NCBI RefSeq assembly: GCF_900096955.1
Contig: NZ_FMYL01000005.1
Coordinates: 62,001 to 126,000 of the forward strand
Source of the DNA: Acinetobacter boissieri
Lineage (GTDB): Bacteria; Pseudomonadota; Gammaproteobacteria; Pseudomonadales; Moraxellaceae
Direction of reading: 5' to 3'
DNA length: 64,000 nt
The position numbers and the translations under genes are program-made. Below the pieces are notes generated by a model. The model was not told where the DNA came from and searched no databases. It was given only the letters and a program-made list of their open reading frames with translations. Below are positions 56,428 to 64,000 of this stretch, piece after piece; position 1 is the first letter of the stretch; every line of letters begins with the position of its first letter.

Positions 56428-57165
56428 TTGGATACAGTAAATATTGCAAATATTTGTTTATTAGGTGATTTCTCAGGTCAAGTATTAGCACATAAAGCAA
56501 TTAATCATTCACTCTTTATCGCAGACTCAAAATACAAGGGTAAATTCACATACCATTGCGTACAGACACGTGACATTAATCAAGATATTGTTTCACAATT
56601 CTCTTTGTACGATGCGATTTGGTGTGTTCCTGCAAGCCCTTATGAAAATATGTCAGGTGTATTGAATGTTTTAAATTATGCGAGAACTCAGCATATTCCT
56701 TTTTTAGGTACATGTGGTGGTTATCAGCATGCTTTGATTGAGTATGCGAGAAATGTTCTACTGTTGAACAACGCAGACCATGCAGAAGTTAATCCGGATT
56801 CAATGACCCAAATTATCACGCCTTTATCATGTGCGCTTGTAGAAAAGAGCGATAGGGTGTCTGTGGTAAATGGAACACTTTTGCATCGTATATACGGGGT
56901 AGATCGGATCGAAGAGCAATACCATTGTAGTTTTGGCTTGAATGAAAGTTATTGTACATATTTTGAAAGAGATACATTGAAGTTTTCAGCATTTGATGAT
57001 CATGGCAATGTACGAGCATTCGAAATTTCGGATCATCCTTTTTTTGTTGCTACATCTTATCAGCCAGAGCGCACAGCTTTTCAGGGGGTATTACATCCTA
57101 TTGTGAATTATTTTGTTTTGGCGGCAATCGAAAATAAACAGTGTTGTACAGCAGATTTAATTTGA
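56428..57165 (+). CDS. CTP synthase-like glutamine amidotransferase domain protein
   Basis: A 245-residue standalone class I GATase fold related to the CTP synthase C-terminal region. The nucleophile elbow is FLGTCGGYQHALIEY (about 96). At the usual catalytic His the sequence is ATSYQPERTAF, with Gln in place of His, so canonical glutaminase activity is doubtful. Start is TTG with SD AAGGA. Substrate unknown. Confidence 0.75.
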   Translation: MDTVNIANICLLGDFSGQVLAHKAINHSLFIADSKYKGKFTYHCVQTRDINQDIVSQFSLYDAIWCVPASPYENMSGVLNVLNYARTQHIPFLGTCGGYQHALIEYARNVLLLNNADHAEVNPDSMTQIITPLSCALVEKSDRVSVVNGTLLHRIYGVDRIEEQYHCSFGLNESYCTYFERDTLKFSAFDDHGNVRAFEISDHPFFVATSYQPERTAFQGVLHPIVNYFVLAAIENKQCCTADLI

Positions 57166-57238
57166 ATAGAGTATGTTTAATATGTTGGTTTATCTAAGAT
57201 TTTAGTCTGTATTTATTTTATATGATATTGGGGGAAGT

Positions 57239-57691
57239 ATGAGTTTACTCATCATTATGGTACTTATTTTTGGTATTGTTTTTTTTGTCATTAAAAATAA
57301 AAAAATTGATAAACATACAAAAAATAATAGAACGCCTATTACAGGAAAACGCGTACTTACAATGAATGAACAACCCATGTTCAATCGATTAAATGAGGCA
57401 TTGCCTGAATACTATATTTTAGCCCAAGTTTCTTTTAGTGCATTTATGACAGCAAAAGGATATGCAACGAGAGCATTGTTTAATCGAAAGTTTGCCGATT
57501 TTGTTGTTGTAGATAAGCATTTTAATGTTGTAGCAGTGATTGAACTTGACGATGCTTCACATAACGGCCAAGAAGAAAGAGATACTCAGAGAGATGCTTT
57601 GGTTAATGAGGCAGGTTTTAAAGTTATCCGATACAAAAGAACACCCGAAGTACAAAAGATTCGTTCAGACTTGGGTTTAGGGTTGCTTTAA
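57239..57691 (+). CDS. DUF2726 family membrane-anchored protein
   Basis: A 150-residue protein. N-terminal membrane segment LLIIMVLIFGIVFFVI, then a DUF2726 nuclease-fold-like domain: KFADFVVVDKHFNVVAVIEL, DDASHNG, RDALVNEAGFKVIRYK. Those motifs resemble the D...E-x-D core of PD-(D/E)xK-like folds. Function unknown. Confidence 0.78.
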   Translation: MSLLIIMVLIFGIVFFVIKNKKIDKHTKNNRTPITGKRVLTMNEQPMFNRLNEALPEYYILAQVSFSAFMTAKGYATRALFNRKFADFVVVDKHFNVVAVIELDDASHNGQEERDTQRDALVNEAGFKVIRYKRTPEVQKIRSDLGLGLL

Positions 57692-57825
57692 CTATTCAGT
57701 ATTATATTTTTATTGAATAATATACGGATATTTGAGCGATTATAAGTTTTTAGCCAATCATCTATTTATAAAAAGATGATCGCGTATTTTTATACAATTA
57801 AAGATAGATAACTTTATTTTGACAT

Positions 57826-57860
57826 AAAAAAAGCTCAGTCTTTATTAGACTGAGCTTTTT
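57826..57860 (-). terminator. Terminator of tRNA-Glu transcript
   Basis: Perfect 13-bp stem AAAAAGCTCAGTC (57828-57840) and GACTGAGCTTTTT (57848-57860). On the minus strand it lies directly downstream of the tRNA-Glu pair and ends in T-run. Confidence 0.85.
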
Positions 57861-57866
57861 AGAATT

Positions 57867-57942
57867 TGGCGTCCCTACGGGGATTCGAACCCCGGTTACC
57901 GCCGTGAAAGGGCGATGTCCTAGGCCTCTAGACGATAGGGAC
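57867..57942 (-). tRNA. tRNA-Glu (anticodon TTC)
   Basis: 76-nt cloverleaf starting GTCCCTATCGTCTAGAGG on the minus strand, anticodon loop CCTTTCACG, T-arm GGTTCGAATCC and encoded CCA. Identical to the copies at 57977-58052 and 60140-60215. Confidence 0.97.
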
Positions 57943-57976
57943 ATTTAGAGTAACTGTCTGATGAATCTATAAAATT

Positions 57977-58052
57977 TGGCGTCCCTACGGGGATTCGAAC
58001 CCCGGTTACCGCCGTGAAAGGGCGATGTCCTAGGCCTCTAGACGATAGGGAC
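57977..58052 (-). tRNA. tRNA-Glu (anticodon TTC)
   Basis: Second identical copy, 34 bp from the first, same strand; probably one transcript. CCA encoded at its 3' end. Confidence 0.97.
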
Positions 58053-58129
58053 ACATCAGAAGGTGGGCGTATATTAGTTGTGTTTGATGATACTGTCAAA
58101 CCTTTTTAGTAAATATTTAGATTACTTGT

Positions 58130-59029
58130 TTAAAAAACGTGTTGATTTGCTTTCAAGGCTGATGTGTGTTCAAAAATACAACGAATAATACTTGGGTGTT
58201 GTAAATAACCAATAATTTCATGTGGTTTATCTACAAATGTCGTAATTAATCTATTATGAATCTGTGGTTCAAAATCAAATAAGGGAGGAGACATTGGAAA
58301 AGTCGTTAAATAGTCATCTTTAGAATAGAAATTATACCAGTCACCTTGTAATACACGTGGTCGGCTCATGGGTTGTTGAATATGTTTTTGTACCACATTA
58401 AAAGGTAGGGGCGAGGCAAGCGTAATAAATCGTTCTACGTGATATTCAGAAGATAATTCGTGTAATAGATTATATGCAATTACAGTACCCAAAGAGTGTG
58501 CAACAACAATATGTTTTTGACCGGGTTCGAAGCAGGTTTTAATTCTTTGGTGGATGGCTTGTTTGAACGTGGCTTGATACCAGTACAAATAGGCCTCAGC
58601 AATAAATTTTTCTACCAATGATTCATGTAAGTTTGGGAAATGATTGAGTAAAATGACCATTTCTTTCAGTGCACGGTCTTTTGTGATTTGTGAGAACTGA
58701 AAGAGTTTTTCTCGTAATGTCATTTTGGTATTGTACTGATAGTGTGGAAGTATGCGTAATGAGGTGTTTGGTGTTTTGTGTTGATGTAAGTGTTTGAGTC
58801 TATCCAAAAAATGCCAGTGTGGTCGCATTGTATCTAAGTTAATTGCATTTTTAAGATTATATTCGGTTAAGATATCGCCGTAAAATGGGAACTCGAGCGT
58901 TGTTTGTGCGCTTTCTAGCGTTAGATTGTTTTTATTAAGCCCGAGTGAAAACACATTTTTCCAATGTTGTTTAAAGCGATGTGCATCTAAGTTTTGCTGA
59001 TTAATGCCATGAATAAAAATAACTTTCAT
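58130..59029 (-). CDS. Alpha/beta hydrolase-fold protein
   Basis: A 299-residue protein starting MKVIFIHGINQQNLDAHRFK, an N-terminal HG motif, with nucleophile elbow IVVAHSLGTVIAYNLLHE (about 175). It resembles lipase/esterase-like proteins acting on unknown substrates. A late FVDKPHEIIGYL could supply the His. Lies between the tRNA-Glu genes. Confidence 0.78.
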   Translation of the reverse strand: MKVIFIHGINQQNLDAHRFKQHWKNVFSLGLNKNNLTLESAQTTLEFPFYGDILTEYNLKNAINLDTMRPHWHFLDRLKHLHQHKTPNTSLRILPHYQYNTKMTLREKLFQFSQITKDRALKEMVILLNHFPNLHESLVEKFIAEAYLYWYQATFKQAIHQRIKTCFEPGQKHIVVAHSLGTVIAYNLLHELSSEYHVERFITLASPLPFNVVQKHIQQPMSRPRVLQGDWYNFYSKDDYLTTFPMSPPLFDFEPQIHNRLITTFVDKPHEIIGYLQHPSIIRCIFEHTSALKANQHVF

Positions 59030-59158
59030 TTTTTAAATATAGAATCTAGAATTTAAATTGATTATATGTGAGTTTCTGTATTTGAAAGTATAAAACTACA
59101 TTTTTACAGCATTGATTTTTTATAAAAATTATCTCGTTATTTTGCCAGTGCTATACTT

Positions 59159-60121
59159 ATGATGGTTACGTTACTGATAGCAAAACTTATTTTATATAAA
59201 CTTGGTTTTTTATTTATGTTGATTTTACTTTTTCAAGCCATTTGGCCGATTACGTGTGCATTATTATTTGGTTGGCTTGTGGGGAAAAATGCCAACACAC
59301 GTTTACATCGCTTTTTTTCAAAAAGCATCGGTTATTTTATTTGGTTGTTGTTGATTTCTGTGGGTATGCAATTTGGAGAAGTATTAGCAAACCCCAAAAC
59401 AGGCTTAAGTATTGTTGGGTCAGCCATGTTGTATGCCGGCTTATTATCTGTCGTTACATTTTTGGCATTGATGCCATTTCAACGTAATCCCCAAATGACG
59501 AATACGCAAGTGATCTCTTTGAAAGAGATTATTGCTCCAATAAAAGCCTGTTTTTTAGCGATTTTAATGGTGGTGATTGGAGGTGTTTTATACTTCTTGT
59601 TACCCAATAGTGCACGGTCGGTCAATCTATCTGGATATTTACTGTATTTGGTGATCTTTATGATTGGTGCTGAGCTTTCTACCGTAAAAATTGAAAGAAT
59701 AACTAAACAGCATCTTTATGTTCCTCTCATGGCATTATTGGTATGGCCTCTAGTAGCATGGGTTTTGAGTTGGTTTTACCCACAAGACACTTTAACGTTG
59801 ATGATGTTGGGTGGAGGGCTTGGCTGGTTTAGTTTGTCGGGTTCATTGGTTGCTGAATTAACTCAAAGTAATCAACTGGGTGGGTTTGCTTTACTGACAG
59901 ATCTGTTTAGAGAAATATTTTCAATTATTTTTATTTACTTATTTGGACGCCGTTTTTCATTAAGTGCATTAGGTATTTGTGGTGCAACAGCAATGGATTC
60001 AACGCTACCTTTTGTAAAAAAGAACTGTACTCCAAGTGATGTACAAATTGCAATTTTTAGTGGGTTTATATTGAGTTTGCTTGCACCATTTTTAATTATA
60101 ATTTGTGCATCGCTACGCTGA
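59159..60121 (+). CDS. lysO: LysO-family lysine exporter
   Basis: A 320-residue membrane protein with about eight to nine hydrophobic helices and the DUF340/LysO signature GGGLGWFSLSGSLVAELTQ and LFREIFSIIFIYL, ending GICGATAMDSTLPFVKKN. LysO exports lysine and its analogue thialysine. An internal Met at about residue 20 (MLILLFQAIWPITCALL) is an alternative start. Confidence 0.85.
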   Translation: MMVTLLIAKLILYKLGFLFMLILLFQAIWPITCALLFGWLVGKNANTRLHRFFSKSIGYFIWLLLISVGMQFGEVLANPKTGLSIVGSAMLYAGLLSVVTFLALMPFQRNPQMTNTQVISLKEIIAPIKACFLAILMVVIGGVLYFLLPNSARSVNLSGYLLYLVIFMIGAELSTVKIERITKQHLYVPLMALLVWPLVAWVLSWFYPQDTLTLMMLGGGLGWFSLSGSLVAELTQSNQLGGFALLTDLFREIFSIIFIYLFGRRFSLSALGICGATAMDSTLPFVKKNCTPSDVQIAIFSGFILSLLAPFLIIICASLR

Positions 60122-60139
60122 GTATGGCATAAAATAGAT

Positions 60140-60215
60140 TGGCGTCCCTACGGGGATTCGAACCCCGGTTACCGCCGTGAAAGGGCGATGTCCTAGGCCT
60201 CTAGACGATAGGGAC
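60140..60215 (-). tRNA. tRNA-Glu (anticodon TTC)
   Basis: Third identical copy, separated from the other two by the hydrolase and lysO genes; same strand, CCA encoded, immediately upstream of nothing else on that strand. Confidence 0.97.
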
Positions 60216-60235
60216 GTTTAGAAGATGACGGTATC

Positions 60236-60895
60236 TTATTGATCTGTCATCAAACTGTCAAGGGTTTGGGGGGAGAGTTTGTTCAAAATATAGCAAAACA
60301 ATTCAGCCGTTTTTTGTGTATCGTATAACGCGGAGTGCGCTTCTTTACCATCAAAATCGATACCTGCTTGTATGCAAGACTTTGCCAATACGGTTTGCCC
60401 AAACATAACTGCACTAAGTGTTACTGTATCAAATACCGAAAAACTATGAAAAGGGTTTTGGTTTTTAGTTGCAGTACGGGTAACTGCCGCTTGTAAAAAG
60501 CCCAAATCAAAATGTGCATTATGACCCACTAATACGGCATGGCTACACTTTTGCTGGCGACGTACTTCAGTAATCGTTTTAAAAATTCGTTTTAGTGCAC
60601 TGGTTTCATCTTCAGCCATTGCAATACGTAAAGGACTAAAAGGATCTATGCCAATAAATTCGAGTGAGCGTTTGTCTAAGTTTGCGCCTAAAAACGGATT
60701 AATATGTGCATGAATAGATGGGCCGGGAATAAATTGCCCAGCATCATTATAAATAATTGGGATGCAGGCAATTTCAAGTAGAGCATCTGTTTGTGCGTTA
60801 AAACCAGCGGTTTCAACATCAACAACGACAGGTAGAAAGCCACGGAAACGTTGTCCAATAAGAGGAATTTGTTCTACAGTCACATTTTTCTCCAT
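60236..60895 (-). CDS. rnt: Ribonuclease T
   Basis: A 219-residue DEDDh exoribonuclease that trims tRNA CCA ends and other RNA 3' ends. Motifs: [34 protein letters not shown], and [15 protein letters not shown]. Overlaps pyrC by 16 bp and is likely co-transcribed. A tRNA gene lies 20 bp downstream. Confidence 0.94.
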   Translation of the reverse strand: MEKNVTVEQIPLIGQRFRGFLPVVVDVETAGFNAQTDALLEIACIPIIYNDAGQFIPGPSIHAHINPFLGANLDKRSLEFIGIDPFSPLRIAMAEDETSALKRIFKTITEVRRQQKCSHAVLVGHNAHFDLGFLQAAVTRTATKNQNPFHSFSVFDTVTLSAVMFGQTVLAKSCIQAGIDFDGKEAHSALYDTQKTAELFCYILNKLSPQTLDSLMTDQ

Positions 60896-61914
60896 TGAAG
60901 CGTTTTTCCTGCAAGTAATGGAATAATTTTTTGGTCTTCTAAATAATCAAATGATTCTGGTATTACAAAATCTTCTTTGACCAAGGTAATCTGTTGAGTA
61001 TTACGTGGCAAACCATAAAAATCTGCACCAAAGTGGCTAGAAAACCCTTCTAAGCGTTCAATTTTTCCAACTTGATCAAATGCTTGAGCATAGAGTTCAA
61101 TGGCAGTGAAGGCGCTATAACATCCTGCACAACCACATGCATTTTCTTTCGCATCTTGTGCATGTGGCGCACTGTCTGTGCCTAAGAAAAATTTAGGGTT
61201 ACCACTGGTTGCGACTTCAAGTAATGTCGTTTGATGGCTTTGACGCTTTAAAATCGGCAGGCAGTAAAAGTGAGGTTTAATACCACCTACAAGCATGTCA
61301 TTGCGGTTAAACAATAAATGTTGAGGAGTAATTGTAGCTGCAACTTTACGCCCTTGAGCCAGTACGAATTGAGCTGCATCTGCTGTGGTAATGTGTTCTA
61401 GTACAATTTTAAGATCAGAAAACTGTTGGATGACAGGTTGTAAAACTTCATCTAAAAAGCGTTTTTCACGGTCGAAAATATCTATATGCGAATGTGTAAC
61501 TTCGCCGTGTAGAAGTAGAGGGATTTGGTATTTTTCGAGTTGCTCAAGCACAGCATATACATTGCGTATATCACTTACACCATTGGCCGAATTAGTTGTT
61601 GCGCCTGCAGGATAAAGTTTAACGGCATTCACGTGCTCAGAATGTTTTATTTTTTGAATTTCATCGGGTGACGTATGATCTGTGAGATACAGTACCATGC
61701 GTGGGTCAAATGCCACACCTTCGGGTACATGTGCCATGATACGTGCTCTATACGCAAGCGCTTCTTCTACTGTTTTTACGGGTGGAACAAGGTTGGGCAT
61801 GCAAATGGCACGGTGAAATTGGCTTGCAAGGTCTGGAACAGTACGTTCTAAGGCTTTGCCATCTCTTAAGTGAGCATGCCAGTCATCTGGCTGAGTCAGT
61901 GTTATTGTATTCAC
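60880..61914 (-). CDS. pyrC: Dihydroorotase
   Basis: A 344-residue zinc enzyme of pyrimidine synthesis that cyclises carbamoyl aspartate. Metal motif [10 protein letters not shown] (about 11-20), carbamylated Lys region [13 protein letters not shown] (about 100), [17 protein letters not shown] and the Asp in [10 protein letters not shown]. Class II (bacterial) dihydroorotase length. Confidence 0.96.
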   Translation of the reverse strand: MNTITLTQPDDWHAHLRDGKALERTVPDLASQFHRAICMPNLVPPVKTVEEALAYRARIMAHVPEGVAFDPRMVLYLTDHTSPDEIQKIKHSEHVNAVKLYPAGATTNSANGVSDIRNVYAVLEQLEKYQIPLLLHGEVTHSHIDIFDREKRFLDEVLQPVIQQFSDLKIVLEHITTADAAQFVLAQGRKVAATITPQHLLFNRNDMLVGGIKPHFYCLPILKRQSHQTTLLEVATSGNPKFFLGTDSAPHAQDAKENACGCAGCYSAFTAIELYAQAFDQVGKIERLEGFSSHFGADFYGLPRNTQQITLVKEDFVIPESFDYLEDQKIIPLLAGKTLQWRKM

Positions 61915-62043
61915 AGTGAAGTCTAATGGCTAAATTTAGTAAATGATAATGCATAATGCCTAAAATTCATAATCCGATTGAGGTAAGAAGCTATAAGTTG
62001 TGTACTAATAGTACAGTCAAAATCACTAAATCTTATAGATCAG

Positions 62044-62571
62044 CTATTGTTGTTGGGCAATCATTTTATAGTAGATGGCTGTACCGGCGTATTCACCATC
62101 TGAGCTTAACGCAAAATGAGGGATCATGCCTGCACGAATAAAGCCTTGTTTGAGATATAACTGCTCTGAAATATCACCTACACGTGTATCTAAAACCAAG
62201 AGTTGAATATTTAAATGGGCAGCACAGTCCTCTAGGGCATTTAATAGTAATGTGGCTATGCCTTGCTTTCTTTGTGATGAAAGTACCATCAGTTTTTCAA
62301 CTTCGGCACGATGTTGTCCATTTCTTTTTTGAGTTAAAGATAACTGAACACTACCAATAACCGTTTCATTTTTTGTGGCAATAAAAAAATGCTTTTGAGC
62401 ATGGCGTATTTGATGATTAACTTCGGTCAGATAATCATTGATTTCTTCTGGTTGAGTGGGTGTTAAAAAACCAATAGATGCACCGCTTTCAATACAGTCT
62501 TCAAACAGTGTGTAGAGTTGTTGTTGGAATGGTTGAATGTCTTGTATTTTTAATATGTCTATGTGGTTCAT
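62044..62571 (-). CDS. GNAT family N-acetyltransferase
   Basis: A 175-residue GNAT enzyme. The acetyl-CoA loop is SSQRKQGIATLLLNALEDCA (about 95-115), preceded by VEKLMVLSS, with the C-terminal LYLKQGFIRAGMIP. Acetylates an unknown amine. Confidence 0.87.
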   Translation of the reverse strand: MNHIDILKIQDIQPFQQQLYTLFEDCIESGASIGFLTPTQPEEINDYLTEVNHQIRHAQKHFFIATKNETVIGSVQLSLTQKRNGQHRAEVEKLMVLSSQRKQGIATLLLNALEDCAAHLNIQLLVLDTRVGDISEQLYLKQGFIRAGMIPHFALSSDGEYAGTAIYYKMIAQQQ

Positions 62572-62707
62572 TTTTTATGTCTAGCATGCTTTTGCTCATG
62601 TTAATTGACGTGTATTTATAGTTCAAGTGTCTGTAATGAAGTGATTGAGATATTGTTATTTTGCGATTTAAGTTAATTGTATGGTGATGGTTTTTTATTA
62701 TTAGAAA

Positions 62708-62738
62708 CCACCTCAATTAATCTTCAATTGAGGTGGTG
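62708..62738. terminator. Terminator after argG
   Basis: Perfect 12-bp stem ACCACCTCAATT (62708-62719) and AATTGAGGTGGT (62727-62738), 12 bp past the argG stop codon. Confidence 0.75.
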
Positions 62739-62749
62739 ATTTCAGCGAA

Positions 62750-64000
<1,251 letters not shown>

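Overview
The window is an AT-rich gammaproteobacterial chromosome segment that I assign to Acinetobacter at genus level. Support comes from the housekeeping set (ssrA, nrdB-nrdA, metG, mrp, rsmI, yraN, an RNase HI-DnaQ fusion, mltD, lysO, rnt, pyrC, argG), its codon usage and the CCA-encoding tRNA-Glu genes. The species cannot be fixed from sequence alone. About 38 kb of accessory DNA is stacked between the tmRNA gene at the left edge and nrdB at 38.2 kb; the rest is ordinary core genome.

Region 1 (1-10.6 kb): the 3' end of tmRNA is followed by a tyrosine integrase and a small integrative element with satellite-like gene content. It carries an AlpA-type regulator, a tightly overlapping operon (HTH protein, Ash/Icd-like protein, unknown protein, DUF3987 primase/helicase-like protein), a class II Fic protein, an XRE regulator and small unknown genes. 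Three separate repeat fields lie around the replication and Fic genes (TTAAGCC boxes, a 73-bp palindrome-bearing repeat, and a TGTCAAA iteron field) and are candidate origin or operator DNA. No capsid or tail genes were seen.

Region 2 (10.6-19.4 kb): this begins with a decayed second copy of the element's left end and a broken fic gene, so a second related element probably once sat in tandem at ssrA. Next come a HEPN-motif (TIGR02391-like) protein and a small oxidoreductase neighbourhood: an AraC regulator divergent from a cupin gene, a CMD pseudogene, an SDR, a zinc alcohol dehydrogenase, a quinone-oxidoreductase-like enzyme divergent from an HxlR regulator, and a glutathione S-transferase.

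Region 3 (19.43-38.16 kb): a Tn7-like transposon. Its core is a translationally coupled tnsA-tnsB-tnsC-tniQ/tnsD operon, and its ends carry four left and three right repeated TnsB-type sites. The right end stops 9 bp from the nrdB stop codon, so the 3' end of nrdB is probably the attachment site. It carries defence cargo on both sides of the tns operon: a SIR2-HerA pair (plus a split unknown gene and an orphan antitoxin) on the left, and a type 1 AVAST (Avs1) set on the right, made of an MBL protein, a protease-STAND NTPase and a small protein. The Avs1b gene has an in-frame TAG directly before the catalytic His of its trypsin-like protease.

Region 4 (38.2-64 kb): core genes, including nrdB, nrdA, metG, an LEA-like hydrophilic protein, mrp, a pilin-like protein, rsmI, yraN, a BON lipoprotein, nudC, RNase HI-DnaQ with a hexanucleotide microsatellite in its linker, mltD with many LysM repeats, three tRNA-Glu genes, lysO, rnt, pyrC, a GNAT enzyme and 5'-truncated argG.
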